Origin: Trichoplax sp. H2 | Taxonomy: Eukaryota; Placozoa; Uniplacotomia; Trichoplacea | Reading direction: 5' to 3' | DNA: 40,973 bases | NCBI GenBank assembly: GCA_003344405.1 | Contig: NOWV01000352.1 | Location: 1-40,973 of the forward strand | In this document: positions 1-17,840 of the stretch, piece after piece | Position numbering within the stretch: the stretch's first letter is position 1 | Layout: every line of letters begins with the position of its first letter | Notes under the pieces: generated by a model | The model's database searches: none | Seen by the model: only the letters and a program-made list of their open reading frames with translations | What the model was told of the DNA's origin: nothing | Program-made: the position numbers and the translations under genes

Positions 1-382
1 TTGTGCAAGTGTTAATTAATACTGCAGTTGAAGTGGTGACATAGTCTGTAAGTTAGATCGGTCAAATTAATTTAATTTTTTCTCTATCCTCAGCAAATCC
101 GTGAAAAAGAATACCAAACCTAAACGTAATTAAACTATTTTCCTTGTAATAACTTTAACTTTTAATAATACCGTACTTCAATTGTTTGCTCTCATACTGT
201 TATATTAACAAAATAGCCCGATATGTTGCTTCCCGTTATCTGAGCGGAATATCTACGAATAGAACAAAAACAACTACGGTAAATTATTCACTTTAGTTGG
301 TGTCCTTCACCATTCTGTCTTAATTATTAAAGTAACTTTACTCTAGGTTGGTAAATCTCATTCGAAAGCTGAAAAGGGACCT
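1..382. other. Upstream flank of HAUS8
   Basis: AT-rich sequence before the first start codon of the HAUS8 gene. I see no coding exon, TATA box or RNA gene in it. It presumably holds the 5' untranslated region and promoter of the gene that follows. Confidence 0.4.
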
Positions 383-2190
383 ATGATTGGTCGCCATGAT
401 CTACATGCTACTAGGACTACTCCAAAAACTTCAAATACCGGTATTACAGCAAAATCTTTTTCGCGACTAGGAAAGAAGCAAGGTACATACTCATGTCAAT
501 TAAAGTGTTCAGAATTCCCATATAAATGTTATCCTCGTATCAATTTTTTATTCCAGATGTCATGGCTTCTACCCCTAGCGATCGACAACAGGCCAGTAAA
601 CTGCGAACTGTCAGAACACCGCAAGACTTCAGTATTAGGAGGAGCCGCAATACAAAAACTCCAATTGCTTCTGCCAGTAAGCGAAAACCACCCATAAAGG
701 TCTTGCCTACGGATAAAAAGGAAACAGCTAATACCACAGTTGACAACAAAGGTAATAACTTTATATCTGCCGCATTTCCATAAATTTACGTTTGTCTGGT
801 TAATAACTATCTACGTTTGCTTTATAGCGGAAACGAGAACACAAATGGAAAAGGTAACCTTGCAAGCCAGACTCTGTTATGCTCGCCTTGATAATTATAA
901 AGTGTGCATACTTTTTTCCTATCGTGTTGATTAATAGAAGAAAGGATCTATTGAAGTGACACAATCTGAACTGGACTTAGTTTACGCTCGTTTGATGCAG
1001 TGGGTATTTGCCTATCAAAAGGTAATTTTCATTTTTTGTGTATTATGCCATGCGTGTTCCGTGTTATTGATAGGGTTTTGTATTATAACTTTAACACTGA
1101 GCTCTATGTGTATAGCTGAAGCACACAGTCAATACCCAAGAAAAAGAAGCCATGGTAAGATTCATAATTCAGAACTTTCTTAGCTATGATTTACTACACC
1201 ATTGAACATATACAAGGCGCACATATATTTTTAACAACATTATTTATCTTTTTTCTCTATAGAACCAAATTTTTTCCATGTGGAAGCATCTTCATCAGCA
1301 AAATAGGAAACTGACTCAATTAAAGTTAGAACTTCAACTAGCCAAGCATACGTCTCTACTAGATGATGTCCTAGACATGCAGGTATTAATGTGATGTAAA
1401 GGTGGACGTTGTAACATACGAAAGTAACGCGAAAGTAATAGTCGAATAAAGGATTTGTGTTACTTATAAGACGTTTATTACGTACTTCACAGAAATCTGA
1501 ACTTCAAGTTATTGGAGATCTATTACCGAGAGTTAAGTCGGATTATAGCAATCTTGCGAAAGGCCTAGATGCTGTCAGCCATGTTTTACGTACAAAAGGC
1601 ATACTATACATGGACGATCATGGTAGTGATTGCCTGAATCATTTGATACTGGTAAAGCATAATAGCAATTCTGATCAGAGCAATTACGTTACTACTTTCA
1701 GATGAAGTAATAAGTGCGTTAGGAGAAAGTGAAGAATTATTGGGAGAAATTATAAGTATTACCCGACATAATCAAGAAAATGTATGTGTAAAATCACTAA
1801 CGACATATACTATTAGCTAGAGAATTAATTTTTTTATAGTCAAAGTAACTCGTTAAATCAATTTTTTCCTTATCGAATGCAGGTAACAGCAGTTTCCCAG
1901 TCAATGTGTGGTTTAGCTGACAAAGCAACTGTCGAAGACAAAGAGTTGCATAGGTAACTTATCTGTAATATTCTGAATAATTGTGTCGTATAATTACGAA
2001 TTTACAGTACATACATATATTATACCTTTATTAATAGAGTTCAATCTTATCAAATAGGTGTGAGGAGTTACTTGGTGCGCTTTCTACTCTAGTAGTCCAG
2101 GAAAGCAGTTTAAGAGTGCAGGAAATTGAAGAAAGTCGAGCTGATTCTAACGAAATTGATAATCTATCTTTGCATTCCATGCATTTTTGA
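383..2190 (+). CDS. HAUS8: HAUS augmin-like complex subunit 8 (QWRF family)
   Basis: Augmin subunit that binds microtubules and helps recruit gamma-tubulin for branching nucleation in the spindle. Ten exons keep one frame: 383-482, 557-751, 828-853, 938-1021, 1116-1154, 1263-1382, 1493-1622, 1702-1781, 1883-1953, 2058-2190. They give 325 residues; human HAUS8 has about 410. All introns are GT-AG, about 74-110 bp. Residues 1-107 are basic, Ser/Thr/Pro-rich and probably disordered, like the microtubule-binding N-terminus of the family. Residues 117-135 carry the block ELDLVYARLMQWVFAYQK, matching the QWRF core of plant AUG8. A long coiled coil follows (MWKHLHQQNRKLTQLKLELQ, then LLDDVLDMQ and LLPRVKSDYSNLAKGLDAV). 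The end (ELLGALSTLVVQESSLRVQE) matches the conserved C-terminal block of QWRF proteins. The first ATG in the open exon was taken as start; an upstream exon is not excluded. Exon 7 ends at 1622 because only phase 1 keeps exon 8 open. Confidence 0.85.
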
Positions 2191-4189
2191 ATTTAATTTT
2201 CTAAGATATAAATTATGTAAATAGTTTGATCGATTTACTACATTAGAAGCAAACAAGATTCAATTCTGGCTAAGAGTAAACTCATACTACAATTGTAATC
2301 CAGCTCAAGTCAATGTTGCTTAATTTAATTTATAGTTAAATTTATAACTGGGTAGCTGCTCTTGTAAATGTAGATATTTTTGTACTTATAAATTGTAAAT
2401 AATATACGACATGGTAATAACTTGAGGATGTTTATAAATCGGTTATTCGAATGTAAAGGTAAATTTGGTAGTCATCTCATTGAAAAATTTTTTTACGTAA
2501 CATTTCTGTTCTGTATTAATTATAATTATCAATGAAAGACTAATGATAATTATTTCAAATAGAGATATCTGCTGCAATGTTGAATTCTTATATATGTTTA
2601 TGCTATTTACTTTAACGGTATCTCTCTTGTAAACTACGTAATTAAAATCTGTATTGCAAATTATTGAACATAGCCTTATAGGGCTATCGAATGTACTGTT
2701 CGTCTGCTAAAATATAATGCTAAATTAATTATAGGATATAATGATGATAATAACTAATCGTAATTAATTTGTTTTCATGTATCTGGAAAGATTTATTTTG
2801 TAAAATTAATAAAAATATTTGCTTTAGGAAGGACACTAATTATATGCGATTAACTTAAATGTTACTCAATTTTACTTGTCGCTCACTCATGTAAGTGATA
2901 CATTGTACTTTACATCATAATTAATTTTATATTTGTTGATTTGCATATTGTACTTAGTCGGTAAGTAACTTTAATATCGATATGTTTAATTGTACAGTAA
3001 AACAAAAATCTCAGTTAATTATGCGGCTTCCGTACGTAGGCTTCCTTTTACGTACCTTTGAGAGGACATCTTCAGAGATAGTAAAGTTCAATTCAAATTC
3101 GCATCAATACATATCAGAATACACGATATCAGTAAAGGTAGATTTTAACTCAATGCTCTTATTAATGTCTTATATTAATTGATCACGACACAAGTTAATT
3201 CGTTGACTGTAACTACCGATTAGAAACTACGATATATTCTAGTAGTAGACTTCTACCATAAGAACATATTTTATTTGCTTATTAGTTTTAGCCCGTTACC
3301 GCTCTTAATACTCGTATTGAGGAGGTAATTATCTTGAAACGCTAGAATAGATACTTACGAATAGTAATAAAATCAGAAGAGCTTATAATGTATCAGTCAT
3401 AATCTGCTCTCTAAGGTAACTGATAATTGCGGCATACTGATATTTTAGTTTAAATAACTATGAATGCTTGTATTATTTATCCTAAATGTCTGCACTTTAT
3501 GACATTTACGTTACATTCTACCCTCAACTCTGAAGTATAGAACTTAGAATCTGTAACCGATAAGGCAATCATTTTATAGAGAAAATAATTTATCGAATGT
3601 TAGAAGGTACAAAACAAGTTAAAAGGAAATTAACAATTAGATTTTATTCGCTTACACGGTACCAGCAGTGAGCGCCGATTTATTTCTAATTAATGTAATG
3701 TATTCTATAGATTATAGGTTCTGTACATTAATGCTTAAAATACGGACACTGCGGATAATTAATGCTAGTAACAAACGATACTTAATGTTACTGTCTGTAG
3801 ACGCGATACAGATATTAACCATTTTAAACAAAATTTGAACCTCAAACAAAGCTTACGAGAAACATAGCAAGCTCAGACATTCAGTACGTATGTATCATGA
3901 TATCTTACTGAAAACTAAATTATAGTCGACAACCGATAGAATTTATATCACAGATAGTGACACTAATATGATGATAATGTAAATTATATCTTTATAAGTA
4001 GCATTTTGTTCATAATGCTAAAGCTGCACAGATACATGTTACAGCAATGCACAAACATCGATTTCGAATCTTAGGGTAACTAAACGAAGGGACTGCATTA
4101 GCAAATACATGTAAGTAGTAGGATAAAATTATAAAAAAATTATGTCGTTTACTAAAATTGTTTATTTTCAGGTGATGAGTTCAACTTTA
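2191..4189. other. Spacer between convergent HAUS8 and NCAPH
   Basis: About 2 kb of AT-rich DNA between two convergent stop codons. It should contain both 3' untranslated regions. A 66-codon open frame at 2982-3182 has no recognisable motif and no fitting splice sites. No repeat array or RNA gene was seen. Confidence 0.5.
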
Positions 4190-7100
4190 TTACTGATCCT
4201 GAGTAATTAACAAGTCAGCCATTGATTCATTACCGGTAATTTGAAGATTCTATTCATGCGATAACAAAGCCAAAAAGATAAAATATATAATTAGACTCCC
4301 TAAATTATCGTATTATCTATAATAACAAAATCGTAGAAACATGTTATATAAAATAATCTAGATCAATTAAAGTGGGCACAATCTATAAATTACATCCATG
4401 TTAAAAAATTAACTATTACACTAGTCTGTGTTACATAAGCAAAATCTTATAGTATACATCGCCCATACTAGCTTATAATTTGACAATTTCTGAATTAACA
4501 GTAAATGCCTATGGCTTAAAACATTTTTGCTCACCTTTTCATTTGCTAAATGAAGTAAACAAACGAAACAGATAGGCACCGAAAGATTTTTTGCTGTTGA
4601 ACCTGATATCTTTTTAGGGATATTGTGATAAACTTCTTTAAATGACTGTTCAGTAGTAAGTTTTTCTAATAACTTCGTCTCCTGTTGTGATATTTCTGGA
4701 TTAATGTTCTCATTGAAGTTTTCTTTATTATCCTGTTGAAATAAAACCAAAACAACTTAATGTCATTAACGCCCCTCCAACAAAGCTTAGGTTAGCTTAG
4801 AAAGATGATCATTTCTGTGGTTTAATAGATACCGCATCTTCGGTCGGTTTACAAAGAGCATCCCACATTGCAGTTTTTAATTTTCTTACATCCACTTTTT
4901 TCGCCGTTTTCGCATAATTTATTTCAATTTTATTTACCTGAAAATTGATTGATGATATCGTATTATTAACTATCCATCTTAATTAATCAACGCACACTAT
5001 ATAAGCATAACGGCATATATCTGAAATTACAGTCAGTTACCTTCCTCGGTTCTGTAACTAATTGTGTATCGTCTAACATGTCTAAATTAAAACCACTTTG
5101 AGCCATATTCGATTGAACACTTTGAAGTTGATCTGCTTCAAAGTTATCTCTATCGTCATCGTCATCATCATCGTAGTCGACCTATTTTTAGAAGTAATGT
5201 TAATTATTATAAGCAATTCAGAACCGGATAGCTACATCATACAGGTATAGGTAGTCGTAAATCCTTCATAAATAAAAAATTGTTCTTACCGCGACATTGG
5301 GACAGTAATTTTGGCGATCATTTGGATTATTATAATCATACCAATTGCTATCATCTTCTATTGTATCGCTTTGATTTCCTTGATGCCACTTTACCTGTCA
5401 ATCAAAAAGTAAAATTTATTTTCTATTATAAAAACATTAGCAAAATAAATTTTAAAAGTTTTTTCATTTCGTGTATAACAATATCGCACCATCATTTTTG
5501 GCTTTGTGAATAATAAAAACAGTGTATCTGCTTCGTAATGCAGGTCCTCCGGTAGCGTAGTCTGCTCTGATGAACGACCCTTAAGGGTAGCTTTTGACAA
5601 CGTTATAGCACTCTGTAACATATTCAGTACAGTCAATGTCAAAAAGTCTTTTCGATTTACTTTTTAGAATAATCAGATGATATATAATAATTACAACCTT
5701 TCCTTTCGAGAAACATTTTTCAAAATCGACATCAGCGGAGAAATCAACTTTGAATGGCACTCGCTTTTGACTTGTTGGTCTACTATGCTTATCGGTAGAT
5801 TTTAATTCACGAGAAATTGGCTGCAATTTCCAATGTTTAGGACCAGCCCAGGTAGCCAAGACGGCATTATTGAAGTAAGAGTACTCTGATAGTTTCAATG
5901 CAGACTCTAGAAATAATTTCGGATCCTTCGTTGGGCGAAACATTGCCCCACTACAAAGATGATAAACCATCATATCAAAATTACTAGATAATTTCTTATT
6001 CTTGCTGGCATCAGTAGTGAACATACATAGGATTATTTTCATCCAAATGTGCGGCTTCTTGATCATGAGTAAAATCTATCTGAGCTCGAACATCATCAAT
6101 TGTTTTATTCGGAATATCGTTGCCATCATCGTCATCGTCAGAATCGATATAATCATAATGTTGCAGACTGTTATCTACATTTAAAAGAATAAAAAACACA
6201 TTTTAAAAAGACTGTATACGGATGAATGAATCTTAATCGCAAATGAATATTAAGGTTAAATTGTATACGCAACCGTACCGGATGGATTAGCCGTAAAGGA
6301 GTGATTCATAATTTGATTAGAAGTTACAGCATTCTGTTGATAGAAAGAGATATGGAATTAACCACTGATAATATATTCCATAAGAAAAACAACAGTCTAC
6401 AAAAGTAGTACCTGATTTGAATCGTGAGTCGCTTTCGAAGATAAATAATCGATCTTAGGACATATGCTTAAATCTTCCGTACATAAGCACCTTAAACATC
6501 CTAGTTTACGTGAAATTTTAATTGATGATATTGTCACTATTTATTCAATAGCGCGTAATGCATTAGTTACAAATACATGATACAATAATAATTACAATAT
6601 TCTTACCCTTCCATTCGCTGATATCAACAGTCATCTCATCAGAAACTTCTTCTTTGTTTTCATCTTTAAAATAGCACCTAGTCGTGTTGGCTATAACGTT
6701 TGAATTAATGCTAATTTCATCCATACTGTCGTCATTAAAAAACAGCGTATGCAAGAGTAGTCCCGCAGTCCCAGATTCGTCAAAGGCTGCGCTATTCTTT
6801 TGGAATAGCGGGTCAACCTGTAAAGAATTTAAACATAGTAAGAATTAAGTTATATGAAAAGAATGAAAATAAACTTTCTCAAAGAGACGCTTATAATATT
6901 GTAGTAACTTACTTCAAACTGTAAATCGATGTGTTCCGTATTTAAAGAAGCAACATTTTCTTCGATAGTCTGAACTTTTCGGGCAAGATTCTATTACACA
7001 ATTTGTATGGTAGTTTTTTGTTACTCAGATGCATAAAAAAATATCCTGGCTAAAAATAAGCGAGATAACTATTTAAATAGTAACTATTTCTTGATAACCA

Positions 7101-8863
7101 GATATACGTGCATTAATGGAATTCTTATTGTATATACTGTATGACAGGTACAGTAAGCGGCAGCTAGCATAAAATAGCTGAGATTGACTTTAGATAACAA
7201 GTTCTCTTGTAACATCATCATAGGCATTAATTTGGCGTACAAATTTACTTCATTAAAGAAGGTCAAATTGTCAGATAGTTTGTAACCTTTCTGCGTGCTT
7301 TATCACTATCTTCGGTATCATTCTGATCTTGATTTTTTTCTTTATCTATTTGACATAGAATTCATCGACGATTATATACAAATAGTAGCAGAAATGAGAT
7401 GACATCTAGCAGCTTACCTTCCGATCTTCCTAACCCTCCTAATACTTTATAAGCCTCACTATGTACACTATCGATACGTCCAGCATAAATTTTAGCACTA
7501 GCATCCAGCGTGCAACTTGCAATCTTTATCCAGTTTCGATAAAATATAAAAAATTAATACTCTACTGACTACATGATATCTCTACTGAATGAGTTAGGAT
7601 TCAATTTATTAGTGCTTTATTCTAACCCTAATTGTAAAATTAAGACTATCATACGTGCTGTATTTAATCAATCTCAAAATGAATTTTAACAACAGCAGTC
7701 ATTGAATTGTTAAGAAATAGAAGGCGATAAATATTGTATTTGTTGCATGCACAAGATTAGAATCCGACCTGAAAATTAGTTGCTCCATTTTGATTCTTAA
7801 TAACGTCAGCCATGTAGTCAATTAAATGCAAGGCGAAAGCATTTTTTGATGTGATTTTCTAGTTCATTCATTTTATAGATGAAGAGATCAAGGCAAAATG
7901 ATAAAAATGGATTACTTAATTGGCTACGGTGCAAAATGGATACGAGAGTAGGAGACAGATAAAGCAGATCTTTGTATTGCATGTACATTAAGGTTAATAT
8001 ACCGTATAGTATTGCATCATAATTAATCATTTCGATGGTGTACGCGTATTTCAAGCTAACAACTCTTTTGGTAAGGTATAACACTATCAGTTAGCCAAGA
8101 ACAAGACAACTAAATATCTACGTACATTTTCCGTGGATAATTTAATGCAATTGGAATAATGTTCTTTGAGTTGGGCATTGGTCAATCCGTCAGATGCGTC
8201 CACTACCGCGGACCTATTTACAATTGAATTCGATATTAATAATCAATCAAAAACGAGTATGTAGGTCTGAAATGGTTCTGATTTGATTACGTTATTAGTA
8301 CAAGTTTATTTGATAATTATAAATAAGCATTGTAATGATGATGACAGTAATAATAGTTAATGTACGAGTCATACTGTAGGTATGGTGAAAATTGACTGGT
8401 GACTGTTGGTCGAATGTAAGCTACAGTAGCACACTTGGAGTCGATATGAATCATCTGCAGTAAATGAAATATGATATGAATGCAGTAAAGCTAGTAGAAT
8501 TGGCCAATTTTAGATTTGGAAGCATAACTAATGTATTTTCAATAGGTACTGTAGTTGAAAAGTCCTATGAAATTTTTTGTTGTCTTAAAGCTAAGGTGAT
8601 ATGACGAATGTGAACACTACTGCTAAACATGTTATCCTTTCTACTTGAAGATACCGTTTTTTGGTATGATCCTTAGTTAAAGGACTTTCAACACCACTCA
8701 AGCGACTACGACGGCGTTGACGTCGTTCTCGGCTATCATCATTATCGATGATATGTGGACTGCTGGAACCATAGCCACTTTGACGACGTTTTTGACCTTG
8801 CAATGACGGAGAAAATAACGGACTCAATCCAGTAGCCGAGTTGAAGCTTTCATTTTTAGCCAT
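4190..8863 (-). CDS. NCAPH: Condensin complex subunit 2 (NCAPH, Barren, kleisin)
   Basis: Kleisin of condensin I; it bridges the SMC2/SMC4 heads and recruits the HEAT subunits for mitotic chromosome compaction. Seventeen exons in transcript order: 8863-8655, 8213-8126, 7858-7769, 7523-7418, 7345-7287, 6990-6913, 6817-6607, 6500-6412, 6333-6279, 6174-6027, 5983-5698, 5612-5490, 5394-5290, 5181-5041, 4937-4833, 4732-4535, 4249-4190. They give 716 residues; human has about 741. Family blocks appear in order: basic [14 protein letters not shown], then [146 protein letters not shown] and the end ADLLITQDQ. The last exon lies about 285 bp beyond exon 16 and was chosen because it restores the kleisin C-terminal winged-helix end. 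The intron at 6026-5984 is only 43 bp. ATG 8863 is the first in exon 1. Confidence 0.92.
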
Positions 8864-9690
8864 GTCCTTTCAAAATAACATGAAGAATAAACTTCCAATT
8901 TGTATTATTTTACGTAGACAATCATTTCCTGTGGTGAGAAAATAGGATCAATTGGATTTCACAAGCACACCAGCATAGCCCATGTACTGTATAGCCGGTG
9001 GATCTGTCAAATCGGCTTGAACCGAAAGAGTCAAGTAACTGATTGGATAGAGCGTCTACTAACATTTGACATGGCGATATGTACAATAGAGTAGTAGTTT
9101 TTTTTTTTTTCAATTAGTTTATTGATCAATATTGAAAGTCCTGGACGACCTAGCGCTTGTATACTCAATTTTGAACAGGATTGAATAGAATCCTACTATC
9201 AAAGGCTGTAACGCTTGTCGTCTTCCAATGACTAACAGTATCATGAATTCATTGGCAAAAGACCGTAAACTAGTTATTCCATCCTAGCTAGAATGAATTG
9301 GCGCCAGTGAAAAAATAGACAAGAACGAACAGCGAATCGACTCACTTCCTTCTTCTTATGCTTTCTTTCTTCTGAACGTTGTAATCACTCAATTTAAAAT
9401 GTGCCCAAAATTCAATATGGCTGTCAAGAAGATGCTGGATATGATAGCAGTCAATTACAGTGGTGACAACAAATGGGTCAGATACAGTTATGAACTGAAT
9501 TTATGAATTCAAATTTGGGGGGGCATGATTGACTGTCTTGATGGAATAGCGATGCGCATATCCCACTGTTGTTCCTCTACTGTATGCACTATTTGCCAGC
9601 AAGTTGTGTGGCCAGACCGAGAGAATCAACCTGTGACGTTGTTCCCGCTTGGGTTTGAATTTGAAAGTCATGTCACGTGAGCGTGTCAGC
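8864..9690. other. Promoter-proximal spacer upstream of NCAPH
   Basis: Non-coding flank 5' of NCAPH. It includes a run of T residues near 9099-9110. I see no credible exon, TATA box or RNA gene. It leads into the tandem repeat modules that begin at 9691. Confidence 0.4.
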
Positions 9691-10175
9691 GATCTGATTT
9701 GTTTACACGGGCTAACGCATTGCGCAGTAGAACGTTGTTGTTTTTCATTCTTTTGACCTGTACAAGTGTACAGTACAGTACAGTACTGTACAGTACAGTA
9801 GTCATCCGAACCCTGGCGCTTTGTACTGTACACTGTACACTGTACTGTACTGTACAGTACAGTGTACAGTACAGTTAATGTCATAATCGTGGATCTGATT
9901 TGTTTACACGGGCTAACACATTGCGCAGTAGAGCGTTGTTGTTTTTCAGTCTTTTGACCTGTACAGTGTACAGTACAGTAGTCATCCGAACCTTGGCGCT
10001 TTGTACTGTACACTGTACACTGTACATGTCATAATGGTGGATCTGATTTGTTTACACGGCTAACGAATTGCGCAGTAGAACCTTGTTGTTTTTCAGTCTT
10101 TTGACCTGTACTGTAGAGTGTACAGTCATCCGAACCCTCACGCTTTGTACTGTACACGGTACAGGATATACAGTA
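9691..10175. repeat. Three tandem modules with GTAC-rich cores
   Basis: Three direct copies begin at about 9691, 9892 and 10040. Each starts with about 75 bp of near-identical sequence (GATCTGATTTGTTTACACGG, then a TTGCGCAGTAGA segment, then TTTTGACCTGTAC). Each then has a GTAC-rich block, a segment reading GTCATCCGAACC and CGCTTTGTACTGTACAC, and more GTAC palindromes. Copy lengths differ (about 200, 147 and 135 bp), mostly through the number of ACAGT/ACTGT pentamers. Point differences between copies show they are not identical recent duplicates. Long open frames across this block are products of the pentamer repeat, not genes. Confidence 0.85.
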
Positions 10176-10616
10176 CAGTACTGTAGGTGGAGTCTGCGTA
10201 CTGTTGTACTGTGCAACACTGTACTTTGCACGGCATGCGCACACGCAGTACAGTCGATGAAGGGACACTGGTCAAAACGCAATATTGAGTCATTTTATAT
10301 CATCTTTGATGGTCATGCTTGTACTGTACTGTTCTGTCTGTACACGTACAGTACTGTACTGTACTGTACAGTACATTCTAATACGATACTGTACTGTACA
10401 GTGTACAGTGTGAGCCAGTTCTCTAGTACAGTACAGTACTGTACTGTACACTACAGTACACACAGTGTACAGTATGGTCACTACAGTACACTGTACTGTA
10501 CTGTAACCCATGCTAATCGCACGACTTTCTTCTATACTCTCACGTGCTGACTCATAAGCAATTAAGCATGCCTGACTCACGGACTATACAGTATACTGTA
10601 CTGTACAGTACAGTAT
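9768..10616. repeat. (ACAGT)n/(ACTGT)n inverted pentanucleotide arrays
   Basis: Short arrays of the pentamer ACAGT run into arrays of its reverse complement ACTGT, creating many nested palindromes such as CTGTACTGTACAGTACAG. Dense stretches lie at about 9768-9880, 9960-10030, 10320-10510 and 10585-10616. Each could form hairpins in single-stranded DNA or RNA. Smaller copies of the same motif occur near 11906, 15853, 16440, 16998, 17726-17825, 19303 and 19761. Confidence 0.85.
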
Positions 10617-10787
10617 GGCACATACAAAGTACAGCGTACCGTTGAATGATGGCATCCAACAACATGGCGTTGTGGTGATGCAACGTCACAGAAGTGACAT
10701 TACCAGTTCAACCACTCAACTGGGATGACGTGCGTACGTAGGACGTAGCGACCAGTCGACTCACCTGACTGACCTGACCGCAACGAG

Positions 10788-10795
10788 TATAAAAG
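10788..10795 (+). promoter_or_regulatory. TATA box, putative LETM1 promoter
   Basis: TATAAAAG lies 177 bp upstream of the proposed LETM1 start codon, which would give a transcription start near 10818. The preceding 150 bp are less AT-rich and hold ACGT cores (GATGACGT, GGACGTAG) resembling CRE/ATF-type sites. The GTAC palindrome field ends about 170 bp upstream. The motif and distance are seen; promoter function is inferred. Confidence 0.55.
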
Positions 10796-10964
10796 TGCAA
10801 GCCTCTCTATTGCACTCGCTCAGTAAGCCTCAGTTGACGTTGGGCAAGTGGCAAAAGTTCTATTACTGACAACCGTAAGGTCTGACTGTCTACTCTTCTA
10901 CTGTAAAGACGTACAGTAGGCAGTGCCAGCGCACTCAATAAACAGTGTACAGCACCATCCAAGG

Positions 10965-16026
<5,062 letters not shown>

Positions 16027-17720
16027 CTTATTAATTTTTTATATTCACATGATATCATTTATCGTTGTAAATTCATATCCTAGTATATTGCATTGATGGC
16101 GTATCAATACGTTGTCTTTCAATATTGCCTATCGAGCGCTCTGCCTAAAAATCATTTTATTATTTTACAATTACTTCAAATTTTAGCTACATGATCTATG
16201 GCTTGCTATAGTAATCGTCACAGTATGTACTCGAATTGTATCATACAAGCTTTGTGCCAAATCTTTAACTTGACATATTAACATGCAGACTGATATTGGT
16301 AAACGTGTTTCAATGAATCGCATGATATCTTTACATTGCTATGAAGAATTCCGAGATAATTTGAAATAATGGATTGGTAGTTGAACTTAACTATATTGTA
16401 GGTATTTTGTTTACATGGTGTGATCGGCTGTGCATACTCTCAGTACTGTACTGAGATTTAGTGCAATTGGCTATGTTTTAGCGATATTGTATCAGTAAAC
16501 AAATAGTGGTTAGCTAAATTTGGTGATGAATTAGTCTGTAGATGAGATAAAATTACGATACTATTTTCTACTTAACGCGTCAACTCCAGGTTTATTATTT
16601 AATTCTATGAAATTTATTACAATCAAATAGTATATTTGTTTGTTTCTATAAAACGATAAAGGTGCTTTGAGAGTCGGTAATCCAAATCAGATTAAATAAA
16701 TCAATTTTACTGCTGAATGGATTAGTGAATTTAATCTGCGTAGTAAAATGTTTGCCATAGGATGATTGATAGCTCCCAGCTACTACGCGCAATGGATAAA
16801 AATTGAATTATTTATGGAGTTTTGGAAAGCTAAAAGCTGAAAGATTGGCTATTGCAATCGAATATTTGCCAGGATAATCTCCAGCTTGCTGTGAGGCCGT
16901 GACCCTACGATTAGCTATGTTAAGGTTCAAAATCGGTTATGTTACTGATTTCTGCACCCAAGCGTCGTTGAGTACTGCCGACTGATTCTGAAGTACGCGT
17001 ACAGTACAGTATGTTTGACAAGAAATATTAAAATGCTGGTTACAAATGATGACGATAGCGGGATTGTGTAAGAATCAGAGAGATCAATTTTGAACTATTT
17101 GAATTTCAGTCTCACTGGAGCTCGCTAGCTATTAACGATATGCTACATAGAAATGCAAGCTTGCACTAGCAGTCATCAATGGGTTAGTGTTTTAACTAAA
17201 ATATGAATTAATTCACGACAGCCCCAAAAATAGACGTGGGTTCGGATTGATCGAAAGTTTTCGAGTTTTTGCAGAATCATTGACGTACCGGCATCGCGTT
17301 GTTGATTTTAAATCAAGCCCTGATGAAACAGTTAACTTCAACACTACTGTACAAGTGTATATCAAGCAGCAATGCTGATATCACTATTAGCCCCATTCAG
17401 AATGCATCGAGCTCGTTGTGTACTTGGGTGAATCATGTGCACCAGCCGTTTCAGCAAAGTACAAGTATACGTATGAACGAGTTCGATGCATTCTGTCTGG
17501 TTGTATGCATAGACTACTGTAATGTACTAAAAGAAGACCTGGACTAATGACTCCTTGGACTAAGATTTTGCTTGGAAACAGTTAAATACGATCGTCGACG
17601 TTATTTAAATTAGTACTCGTGATTTAGAAAGCAGACACGGAAGATGCAAACTTAGTAGCCACTTTTCCGATATTGACGGCCACATTTGGTAAGAAGAGTG
17701 CGTCTGTCTCAACGTCTGTC
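16027..17720. other. Spacer downstream of LETM1
   Basis: AT-rich non-coding DNA after the LETM1 stop codon. The first few hundred bases should be 3' untranslated region. Isolated GTAC palindromes occur near 16440 and 16998. An 82-codon frame at 17299-17547 has no recognisable motif and no supporting splice sites. Confidence 0.45.
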
Positions 17721-17725
17721 TCAGG

Positions 17726-17825
17726 TACTCACTGTACAGTGAGTATACTGTACAGTACAAGTATACTGTAAAGTATACAGTACTGTACAGTATACAGTAC
17801 TGTACAGTGTACAGTACTGTACTGA
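17726..17825. repeat. GTAC palindrome cluster with a perfect 20-bp palindrome
   Basis: The cluster starts with a perfect 20-bp palindrome at 17726-17745 (TACTCACTGT followed by its reverse complement). It continues with GTATAC and CAGTACTGTACAG palindromes up to about 17825. It ends 16 bp before a TATA box at 17841. Confidence 0.85.
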
Positions 17826-17840
17826 GAGTAGTGACTACGC

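Noticed and set aside
4441-4482. Alternative last exon of NCAPH with an open frame ending at about 4421
   Set aside because: Its residues do not resemble the kleisin C-terminus, whereas the exon at 4249-4190 reads [19 protein letters not shown], which does.
9501-10580. Several long open frames on both strands (up to 170 codons)
   Set aside because: They consist largely of repeated Thr-Val-Gln-Tyr-Cys-type runs, the translation of ACAGT/ACTGT pentamers open in many frames at once.
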